In this document: in pieces, positions 44,051-51,580 of the stretch
How the letters are laid out: every line of letters begins with the position of its first letter
How positions within the stretch are numbered: position 1 is the stretch's first letter
NCBI GenBank assembly: GCA_910579525.1
Contig: CAJTUK010000004.1
Location: forward strand, 62,001 to 126,000
Length of the DNA: 64,000 bases
Reading direction: 5' to 3'
DNA from: an uncultured Christensenella sp.
GTDB taxonomy: Bacteria > Bacillota > Clostridia > Christensenellales > Borkfalkiaceae
Made by a program: the position numbers and the translations under genes
The notes under the pieces: model-generated
What the model saw: only the letters and a program-made list of their open reading frames with translations
Databases searched by the model: none
Told to the model about the DNA's origin: nothing

Positions 44051-44161
44051 ATGAAAGAAATTTTTGTATTAAACAACGGGCTTGCCTGCAATAGTTCTTC
44101 TTTCAGCGTCGGATCTATCGCCGGCGAAAATATTCGTTTTAATAATTTTGTTTTCATTTGA
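44051..44161 (+). CDS. Putative 36-residue leader peptide of carAB
   Basis: A short open frame between the carAB promoter and an intrinsic terminator. It starts ATG with AAGG about ten bases upstream, close to the expected transcript end. The peptide begins MKEIFVLNNGLACNSSSF and ends FNNFVFI. The last codons are U-rich (long T runs from about 44135), and the TGA stop (44159-44161) overlaps the first bases of the terminator stem. A ribosome at the stop would cover the left arm and stop the hairpin from forming. There is one Arg codon and no run of a control amino acid, which argues against classical amino-acid attenuation. Translation is inferred from layout only. Confidence 0.5.
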   Translation: MKEIFVLNNGLACNSSSFSVGSIAGENIRFNNFVFI

Positions 44162-44193
44162 CTGATTTATTTTTTAAATCAGTCTTTCTTTTA
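44160..44193 (+). terminator. Leader terminator (attenuator) before carA
   Basis: GACTGATTTA (44160-44169) and TAAATCAGTC (44175-44184) form a 10-bp perfect stem around five T, followed by TTTCTTTTA. It lies between the promoter and carA, so it must be bypassed for expression. Confidence 0.85.
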
Positions 44194-44222
44194 GTTAAGG
44201 ATAAAATTTTTGAGGAGCAAAG

Positions 44223-45293
44223 ATGAAAAAAGCGTATCTAACATTGCAAAACGGCAAAATTTTTGAGGGTTTCCGCTTTGGGGCGGAAGGCGACGTTATC
44301 GGCGAGCTCGTCTTTACGACGGGAATGACGGGGTATATTGAAACGCTTACAGACCCCAGCTATTACGGTCAAATAGTGACGCACACGTTTCCGCTTATAG
44401 GCAATTACGGAATGATTCGTTCGGATTGTGAAAGTGAAAAGCCTTGGCTTTCGGCTTATATTGTAAGAGAAAAGTGCGACGAGCCTTCTAACTTCAGATG
44501 CGAAGGTACGCTTGAAAATTATTTAAAAGAAACAGGGGTGATCGGGCTTTACGGAATAGATACGCGCGAACTCACCAAGATCGTGCGCGAGGCTGGCGTA
44601 ATGAACGCCGCGATTACTTCAAAACCCGTTAAAGATTTTACGCCTATAAATAATTACCGCATAAAAGACGCCGTTAAAGCGGTTTCGTGCAACGAGGTCA
44701 CTTACTGCGGCAATCCCGAAGACACAAGAATAGTCGTTTGGGATTTCGGCGCAAAGGGTAATATTACACGTGAACTTGTAAAACGCGGTTGCTATTGCAT
44801 GGAAGTTCCCGCAAACTACAGTGCGGAGCAAATTTTGGCTCTTAATCCGCAGGGGTTAATGTTGACGAACGGTCCCGGAGATCCCGCTGAAAACGTTGAA
44901 ATTATTCAAAATATTAAAAAGCTCGCCGGCAAGCTTCCTATTTTCGGAATTTGTCTCGGACATCAGCTCTTTGCTCTCGCTATGGGCGGGAAAACAAGGA
45001 AAATGAAATACGGGCACCGCGGAGCAAATCAACCCGTAAAGAGTCTGGAGACCGGCAGAGTGTATATTTCGTGCCAGAATCACGGTTACGAAGTAATTTC
45101 TTCCAGTCTCGAAGGCGTTGGAAATTTAAGTTTTATAAACGTGAACGACGGCACGTGCGAAGGTTTCGACTATCCGCAGATAAATGCTTGCACCGTCCAG
45201 TTTCATCCTGAAGCTTGCAGCGGTTCGCGGGACGCCGAATTCCTGTTTGATAAATTTTTGAAAAACGTAAGGGAGGGTAAATTCAATGCCTAA
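44223..45293 (+). CDS. carA: Carbamoyl-phosphate synthase small subunit
   Basis: The glutaminase subunit that feeds ammonia to CarB for carbamoyl phosphate, the precursor of pyrimidines and arginine. The 356-residue protein has the N-terminal CPSase small domain (FGAEGDVIGELVFTTGMTGY) and a class I glutamine amidotransferase domain with nucleophile GICLGHQLF and the His-Glu pair VQFHPEACSG. TTGAGGAGCAAAG precedes the ATG. It overlaps carB by 8 bases. Expression is probably governed by the leader at 44039-44193. Confidence 0.97.
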   Translation: MKKAYLTLQNGKIFEGFRFGAEGDVIGELVFTTGMTGYIETLTDPSYYGQIVTHTFPLIGNYGMIRSDCESEKPWLSAYIVREKCDEPSNFRCEGTLENYLKETGVIGLYGIDTRELTKIVREAGVMNAAITSKPVKDFTPINNYRIKDAVKAVSCNEVTYCGNPEDTRIVVWDFGAKGNITRELVKRGCYCMEVPANYSAEQILALNPQGLMLTNGPGDPAENVEIIQNIKKLAGKLPIFGICLGHQLFALAMGGKTRKMKYGHRGANQPVKSLETGRVYISCQNHGYEVISSSLEGVGNLSFINVNDGTCEGFDYPQINACTVQFHPEACSGSRDAEFLFDKFLKNVREGKFNA

Positions 45294-48200
45294 GAGAGAA
45301 GAAATCAAGAAGGTTCTCGTTATCGGTTCGGGTCCTATTATTATAGGACAAGCTGCAGAATTCGACTATGCAGGTGCGCAGGCGTGCCGCGTATTGAAAG
45401 ACGCCGGCGTTAACGTCGTTCTTTGTAACTGTAATCCCGCAACTATAATGACCGATAAAGCGCTTGCAGATGAAATTTATTTGGAACCCCTTACGGTAGA
45501 CACGCTTAAAAGAATTATAATAAAAGAAAAACCCGACAGCCTGCTTGCTTCGCTCGGCGGACAAACCGGACTTACTCTCGGGTGCCAGCTTGCGAAAAGC
45601 GGATTTTTGAACGAGCATGGTGTTAAGCTTATCGGCGTTAATCTCGATTCTATCGACCGCGCCGAGGATAGGGAGCTGTTTAAAGAGACGATGCAAAAGA
45701 TTAACCAGCCCGTCGTGCCTTCAGACATCGCTTACACTGTAGAGGAGTGTGTTGCCATAGCCGAAAAAATCGGTTATCCCGTAATAGTGCGTCCGGCATA
45801 TACGCTCGGAGGAGCGGGCGGCGGCGTTGCGCACGATATTGAAGAATTAAAATTGATTTCCAATAACGGGCTCATGCTTTCGCCTATTACGCAAGTTTTG
45901 ATTGAAAAATATATCGGCGGCTGGAAAGAGATAGAATTTGAGGTTTTGCGTGACAGCGTAGGCAACGTCCTTACTGTATGTTCTATGGAAAATTTCGATC
46001 CCGTTGGCATACATACGGGGGATTCGATAGTAATCGCTCCGGCCGTGACTTTATCGGATAAAGAATACCAAATGTTGCGTACGGCGGCGCTTGAAATTAT
46101 TTCCGAACTTAAAATAGAGGGTGGTTGTAACTGTCAGTTTGCTCTTAATCCCGATTCTTTCGAATACGCGGTTATAGAAGTTAATCCGCGCGTTTCGCGT
46201 TCGTCGGCGCTCGCTTCCAAGGCTACGGGTTACCCTATAGCAAAGGTTACGTCTAAAATAGCACTCGGTTATACCCTTGACGAAATCAAAAACGACGTTA
46301 CGGGGAAAACTTACGCTTGCTTTGAGCCTACTGTAGATTATGTGGTTGTAAAGTTCCCCAAATGGCCTTTTGATAAGTTTCTTTACGCACAACGTACTTT
46401 GGGTACGAGAATGAAGGCTACCGGCGAAGTTATGGCAATAGGTACGAGTTTCGAAGCCGCCATAATGAAGGCGGTGCGCGGAGCTGAAATTTCTACCGAC
46501 ACTTTGAACTTGCCTAAAATTGCAGCTTTGAGCGACGATGAAATATTAGTGAGATTGCACGAAATGACGGACGAAAGACTGTTTGTCGTTTATCAGGCTA
46601 TTAAACGCGGTGTAAGTCTCGACACTATATTCGATATAACTAAAATAGACAGATGGTTTTTAAACAAGCTAAAGCATCTCGCCGTTTTCGAAGACGAAAT
46701 AGCGGGTAAAAATATAACGCGCGAGCAATATCTCCGCGGGAAAAAGCTCGGATATCCCGATAAAGCGCTTGAAAGGCTTTCAGGCAATAAGTTGCCAGCG
46801 CATCGCAACGCGGTTTTCAAAATGGTTGACACGTGCGGTGCGGAGTTCTCCGCGCAGACGCCGTATTTCTATTCAACTTATGATGAAAAAGAACACGACG
46901 AGGCGAAGCCGTTCGTTCTCCAAAGTAAGAAAAAACGCATAATAGTTATCGGTTCCGGACCTATCCGTATAGGTCAGGGAATAGAATTCGACTATTCTTC
47001 GGTTCATTGCGTTTGGGCGTTAAAGCGTATGGGGTACGAGGTAATCATAATTAACAACAACCCTGAAACGGTTTCTACCGACTTTGACACGGCCGACCGG
47101 CTTTATTTCGAAGCGCTCACGCCCGAAGACGTACAAAACGTAATCGATATAGAAAAACCTTACGGGGTAGTAATAACGTTCGGCGGGCAAACGGCGATTA
47201 AACTTTGTTCCTATTTGGATAAAAAGGGTATAAAAATACTCGGCACGCCGGCGGACAGCGTTGATCTTGCTGAAGACAGGGAGAGATTCGACGCGCTTTT
47301 AGAACAGTTTGGAATAGCAAGACCCAAAGGGTTGACCGTTATGAACAAGCAAGATGCGGTAGCGGCAGCCGAAAAACTCGGATATCCCGTGCTTTTACGT
47401 CCGTCTTACGTAATAGGCGGACAGAATATGACAATAGCATTTACGCAAAACGATATCGAGCGATATATGGACGTAATTCTTGCGCAAAAAATAGAAAATC
47501 CCGTTCTTTGCGATAAGTATCTTATGGGAACGGAGTTGGAAGTGGACGCTATTTCAGATGGTACCGACGTGCTTATTCCGGGAATAATGCAACATATCGA
47601 GCGGGCGGGAGTACACAGCGGAGATTCCATTGCTGTGTATCCTCCATACAATTTAAGCGACGCGATGCTAAAAAAGGTAGTGGATATTTCAACTAAACTT
47701 GCAATTTCTTTAAAAACCAAAGGTTTGATAAATATCCAATATTTGATTTACCGTAACGAGTTATACGTTATAGAAGTAAATCCCCGTGCTTCAAGAACTA
47801 TACCATATATTTCAAAAGTTACCGGCGTCCCTATGGTTGATCTGGCAACGGAGATTCTGATGGGGGCAAAGCTTAAAAAACTCGGTTACGGAACGGGATT
47901 ATATCCCAATTCGCCTTATGTCGCCGTAAAAGTTCCTGTATTTTCATTTGAAAAACTCAACGACGTTAATTCACAGCTCGGACCCGAAATGAAGTCTACG
48001 GGTGAGGTTTTGGGAATAGGTAAGACAATAGAAGAAGCCCTGTTCAAGGGGCTCGTTTCTGCGGGGTTTAATATGAAACATCCCACCAAGCAGAAGCCTG
48101 CCGGAATCTACTTTACGATAAACGATCAAGACAAGCCTGAAATTATAAATATCGTTAAAAAATTTGCCGATTTGGGTTTAAAACTGTATGCAACAAAGGG

Positions 48201-49299
48201 AACTGCCGACGTTATAAGGAGTCTCGGACTCGAATGTACAGACGTTGCCAGACTCTCTTCCAACGAAGAAATATTCAAACTTATGGACGAGGGTAAGGTA
48301 GATTACGTAGTTTATACAGGCAAAACCGATGTGGAATCCATATCCAATTATATTAGTTTGCATCATCACGCTATTCTTTTGGGAATAACCGTACTCACGT
48401 CGCTTGACACAACTAACGCGCTTGCAGACGTTATTGCAGGCAGATATAACGAATTTAACACCGAACTTGTAGATATAAATAAGTTGAGAAAGCACAAACT
48501 CAAACTTAATTTTTCAAAGATGCACTGCGGCGGCAACGATTTTATTCTTTTCAATAATTTTGACGGAGAAATTACCTGTCCTGAAAGTATTGCTATAAAC
48601 TTTGCGGACAGGCACTATGCCATAGGCGCAGACGGTGTGGCTTTAATTGAAAAATCCTCAATAGCCGATGCAAGAGTCAGAATTTTCAATCCCGACGGAA
48701 ATGAAAGCGGGTTGGCGGCAAACCCCATCAGGTGCGCGGCAAAATATCTGTTCGATAACAAACTTGCAGGAGAGAAAATTAAGATAGAAACATGTTGCGG
48801 GGTTAAAGAGCTTTCAGTGAACTCATTTAACAATAAGGCGAGCTCTGTAGCTATGGATCTCGGAAAGCCGGTTGTTAAGGACGGAAATTCGATAACTATA
48901 GGCGGTAAAACATACGCTGTGACTCTTGTTGATTTAGGCAACCCGCACTGCGTGATTTTTATGGATAAAATCGAAGAAATCGATATGGCGGCGCTTGGGC
49001 AGGAACTGATGGAAAAAGGCGAACTGTCGAGCGGAGTTTTCTTCGAATGTGTACGCGTAGTTAACGGTGTAACTCTCAAAATGCGCGTTTGGGAAAGCAG
49101 TCACGGGGAAATTTTGTCTTGCGGAACAGCGGCTGCGGCTGCGGCAATTGCTTCTGCTGAAAACGGATTGTGCTTGTATAACGAAATAGTTACAGCAAAA
49201 CTCAACGGCGGCGACTTATTCGTTAAATATGAAAAAGAGGGTAAAGCTCACCTTGACGGTACTGTCAAGCAGTCGTTCGAAGGCGGCATAGAAATTTAA
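45286..49299 (+). CDS. carB: Carbamoyl-phosphate synthase large subunit fused to a DapF-like domain
   Basis: 1337 residues in one uninterrupted frame. Residues 1 to about 1070 are a complete CarB: two ATP-grasp synthetase halves (GSGPIIIGQAAEFDYAG and GSGPIRIGQGIEFDYS each start a half; GGAGGGVAHD) and the C-terminal MGS-type allosteric domain (about 935-1065). Residues about 1071-1337 are a full-length diaminopimelate-epimerase-like domain: KMHCGGNDFILF, IGADGVALIE, RIFNPDGNES, LGNPHCVIFM, KLNGGDLFVKY. The first catalytic cysteine position of DapF is Ala1144 (LAANPIRC against the usual MCGNGIRC), the second is kept as Cys1279 (SCGTAA), and the usual Glu-Arg pair reads Glu1270-Ser1271. The CarB part should be active; the attached domain probably is not a normal epimerase. 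No ribosome site precedes the internal Met1079. Confidence 0.93.
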   Translation: MPKREEIKKVLVIGSGPIIIGQAAEFDYAGAQACRVLKDAGVNVVLCNCNPATIMTDKALADEIYLEPLTVDTLKRIIIKEKPDSLLASLGGQTGLTLGCQLAKSGFLNEHGVKLIGVNLDSIDRAEDRELFKETMQKINQPVVPSDIAYTVEECVAIAEKIGYPVIVRPAYTLGGAGGGVAHDIEELKLISNNGLMLSPITQVLIEKYIGGWKEIEFEVLRDSVGNVLTVCSMENFDPVGIHTGDSIVIAPAVTLSDKEYQMLRTAALEIISELKIEGGCNCQFALNPDSFEYAVIEVNPRVSRSSALASKATGYPIAKVTSKIALGYTLDEIKNDVTGKTYACFEPTVDYVVVKFPKWPFDKFLYAQRTLGTRMKATGEVMAIGTSFEAAIMKAVRGAEISTDTLNLPKIAALSDDEILVRLHEMTDERLFVVYQAIKRGVSLDTIFDITKIDRWFLNKLKHLAVFEDEIAGKNITREQYLRGKKLGYPDKALERLSGNKLPAHRNAVFKMVDTCGAEFSAQTPYFYSTYDEKEHDEAKPFVLQSKKKRIIVIGSGPIRIGQGIEFDYSSVHCVWALKRMGYEVIIINNNPETVSTDFDTADRLYFEALTPEDVQNVIDIEKPYGVVITFGGQTAIKLCSYLDKKGIKILGTPADSVDLAEDRERFDALLEQFGIARPKGLTVMNKQDAVAAAEKLGYPVLLRPSYVIGGQNMTIAFTQNDIERYMDVILAQKIENPVLCDKYLMGTELEVDAISDGTDVLIPGIMQHIERAGVHSGDSIAVYPPYNLSDAMLKKVVDISTKLAISLKTKGLINIQYLIYRNELYVIEVNPRASRTIPYISKVTGVPMVDLATEILMGAKLKKLGYGTGLYPNSPYVAVKVPVFSFEKLNDVNSQLGPEMKSTGEVLGIGKTIEEALFKGLVSAGFNMKHPTKQKPAGIYFTINDQDKPEIINIVKKFADLGLKLYATKGTADVIRSLGLECTDVARLSSNEEIFKLMDEGKVDYVVYTGKTDVESISNYISLHHHAILLGITVLTSLDTTNALADVIAGRYNEFNTELVDINKLRKHKLKLNFSKMHCGGNDFILFNNFDGEITCPESIAINFADRHYAIGADGVALIEKSSIADARVRIFNPDGNESGLAANPIRCAAKYLFDNKLAGEKIKIETCCGVKELSVNSFNNKASSVAMDLGKPVVKDGNSITIGGKTYAVTLVDLGNPHCVIFMDKIEEIDMAALGQELMEKGELSSGVFFECVRVVNGVTLKMRVWESSHGEILSCGTAAAAAAIASAENGLCLYNEIVTAKLNGGDLFVKYEKEGKAHLDGTVKQSFEGGIEI

Positions 49300-50426
49300 T
49301 GATTTATCTCGATAACGCGGCGACAACCAAGCCGGACGCGGAATGTCTGAAATCCGCAGAAAAATATCTTACGTCGCAATATTTTAATCCGTCCGCTCTT
49401 TATAAGGGCGGATACGGTTTAATGCGTGAATTGCAAACTGCAAGAGCAAACATTCTTTCGTTGTTGGTCTGTAACGAAAACTTTGATTTAATTTTCACGT
49501 CTTGCGGTACGGAAGCTGACAATCAGGCGGTATTTTGCGGGGGTAAACGTGGTAATATAGTTACAACCGAGGGCGAACATTCGGCTGTATTTTCAGCCGT
49601 TTCGGAGTTGAAGCAAAGAGGCTTCGAAGTCAGATATGCAAAAATCAACGCTGACGGCAGTGTAAACGAGGAAAATTTATTAAGTTTGGTGGACGGAAAA
49701 ACCTCGCTCGTATCGGTGATACACGTAAATAATGAAACGGGCGCAGTAAACGACGTGTTTAATATTGCAAAAGCCGTTAAAGCAAAAAACAAATTTTGTC
49801 TGTTTCATTCGGACGGCGTTCAGGCTTTCGGGAAAATACCGTTTAAACTTTGCGGAGAAATCGACCTGTACTCTGTAAGTGCACATAAAATAGGAGGGAT
49901 AAAGGGTGTAGGGGCGCTCGTTAAGCGCAAAAACATAGTAATTAAACCTTTTATTTATGGCGGAGGTCAAGAATACGGGTTAAGAAGCGGCACGGAAAAT
50001 GTATTCGGAATTAAAAATTTCGAATTTGCCGCTTGCAAGCGTTATAAAAATTTAAAAGAGTATTATCAAACGGTGCAAAAGCTGAATAATCTTTTGTGGG
50101 AAAAACTTGATAAATCTTTATTTACAAAAATTAGCGGTGAAAACGCCTCGCCATATATACTAACCGTTTCGGTGCGTGGAGTACGCGGTGAAACGCTTTT
50201 GCACGAACTGGACGACGCGGGGCTGGTAATAGGTACGGGGTCGGCTTGTTCTTCCAATGAAAAAAAGAGATTTTCCCGCACAATTTTAGCGTGCGGATTG
50301 GGTGAAGATGTGGCGGACGGGGTTCTACGCTTGAGCTTTTGTCCTGAAAACACAATTGAAGAAATATGTGCCGCTGCCGAAATACTCAACAGGACGGCGG
50401 CAAACAGAAAGGCGATAATGCAATAA
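49299..50426 (+). CDS. Cysteine desulfurase (NifS/IscS-like)
   Basis: A 375-residue PLP enzyme that takes sulfur from cysteine as a protein persulfide. It begins IYLDNAATTKP, has the PLP lysine in SAHKIGGIKGVG, GGGQEYGLRSGTEN and the active cysteine in GTGSACSSNEK. Start and stop overlap the neighbours by single bases (TAATG), so it is coupled to carB and thiI. Pairing with thiI, as in the B. subtilis nifZ-thiI pair, suggests its main job is supplying sulfur for 4-thiouridine in tRNA. Confidence 0.94.
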   Translation: MIYLDNAATTKPDAECLKSAEKYLTSQYFNPSALYKGGYGLMRELQTARANILSLLVCNENFDLIFTSCGTEADNQAVFCGGKRGNIVTTEGEHSAVFSAVSELKQRGFEVRYAKINADGSVNEENLLSLVDGKTSLVSVIHVNNETGAVNDVFNIAKAVKAKNKFCLFHSDGVQAFGKIPFKLCGEIDLYSVSAHKIGGIKGVGALVKRKNIVIKPFIYGGGQEYGLRSGTENVFGIKNFEFAACKRYKNLKEYYQTVQKLNNLLWEKLDKSLFTKISGENASPYILTVSVRGVRGETLLHELDDAGLVIGTGSACSSNEKKRFSRTILACGLGEDVADGVLRLSFCPENTIEEICAAAEILNRTAANRKAIMQ

Positions 50427-51580
50427 TGGAAAACGTAATAATTGTAAGATATTCTGAAATTCATTTAAAAGGTAAAAACCGTGGTTATTTTGAGCGTGTG
50501 CTCATTTTGAATATGGAAAAATCCCTTAAAGGTATAAAGCACGAGATTAAAAGGTTGAGCGGCAGATATCTTATCGAGGGATTTGACGGAAATGATACCG
50601 ATATCATAGTTTCGCGTTTGAAAAAAGTTTTCGGGATTCATTCTTTAAGCGTTGCTCTCAAAGTAAAGTCGGATATAGAAGAAATTTTTACCGCCGCATG
50701 TAAAGTATGCGGAGAGAACGGCACTTTTAAAGTGAAAACCCATAGGGCGGATAAATCTTTCCCTATGGATTCAATGCGGATAAGCGCCGAACTCGGCGGC
50801 AGACTTTTAAACCGTTATAAAAATCTATCCGTAGACGTGCACGAGCCTGATTTTACCGTCGATGTGGACGTGCGGGAAGACGGCAGTTCTTTAGTTTTTA
50901 ACGAGACTATAAAGGGGGCGGGCGGTATGCCCGTAGGTACTTCGGGCAAAGGACTATTGTTGATTTCCGGCGGAATTGACAGCCCCGTTGCGGGACACAT
51001 GATAGCAAAACGCGGTATGCAGATAGACTGTATTCATTTTCACAGTTATCCGTATACGAATATGCAGGCTAAAGATAAAGTTATAGAACTTGCAGGGGTA
51101 TTATCGGGGTATACGTGCGGCATACGTTTAAACGTGGTGTCGGTAACGCATATTCAGGAGGAAATTCATAAAAAATGTAACGGTGAATATATGGTTACGT
51201 TGCTTCGCAGATTTATGATGCGAATAGCCGAGAAAACCGCTGAAAAAATAGGCGCGCAATGTTTGATAACCGGTGAAAGTCTTGGACAGGTTGCCAGTCA
51301 AACCGTTGAAGGAATAACTTCATCAAACAGCGTAATTCGTAAATTACCGGTATTGCGGCCTTTGTGCGGGTTTGATAAGGATGAAATAATTGAAAGAAGT
51401 CGTGAAATAGGCGCGTTTGATATTTCAATCCGCCCGTACGAGGATTGTTGTACGGTATTTTTGCCCAAACATCCCGTAATAAAACCTACGATCGCAAGCG
51501 TGCTTGAAGAGGAGAGTAAACTCGAAGTTGACAAACTTATTGAAGAGGCTATGTCGTCGCTTGAAACAATTAATTTATAA
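50426..51580 (+). CDS. thiI: tRNA 4-thiouridine synthetase
   Basis: Thiolates U8 of tRNA after adenylating it. The 384-residue protein has an N-terminal ferredoxin-like/THUMP part (about 1-165) and a PP-loop domain with SGGIDSPVAGHMIAKRG. LITGESLGQVASQT and the C-terminal YEDCCTVFLPKHP are also typical. It lacks a rhodanese domain, as in other Firmicutes, so sulfur is probably delivered by the adjacent desulfurase. The start at 50426 is preferred over a longer frame from 50366 because MENVIIVRYSEIHLKGKN is the family opening. The 3' end overlaps the opposing PBP gene by 6 bases. Confidence 0.95.
   Translation: MENVIIVRYSEIHLKGKNRGYFERVLILNMEKSLKGIKHEIKRLSGRYLIEGFDGNDTDIIVSRLKKVFGIHSLSVALKVKSDIEEIFTAACKVCGENGTFKVKTHRADKSFPMDSMRISAELGGRLLNRYKNLSVDVHEPDFTVDVDVREDGSSLVFNETIKGAGGMPVGTSGKGLLLISGGIDSPVAGHMIAKRGMQIDCIHFHSYPYTNMQAKDKVIELAGVLSGYTCGIRLNVVSVTHIQEEIHKKCNGEYMVTLLRRFMMRIAEKTAEKIGAQCLITGESLGQVASQTVEGITSSNSVIRKLPVLRPLCGFDKDEIIERSREIGAFDISIRPYEDCCTVFLPKHPVIKPTIASVLEEESKLEVDKLIEEAMSSLETINL

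Noticed and set aside
44039..44222. PyrR-binding loop in the carA leader
   Set aside because: No segment resembling the PyrR consensus loop or its anti-antiterminator stem was found.
48520..49299. Separate dapF gene starting at the internal ATG
   Set aside because: No ribosome site precedes 48520, and the CarB frame runs through without stop, so a fusion is the better reading.
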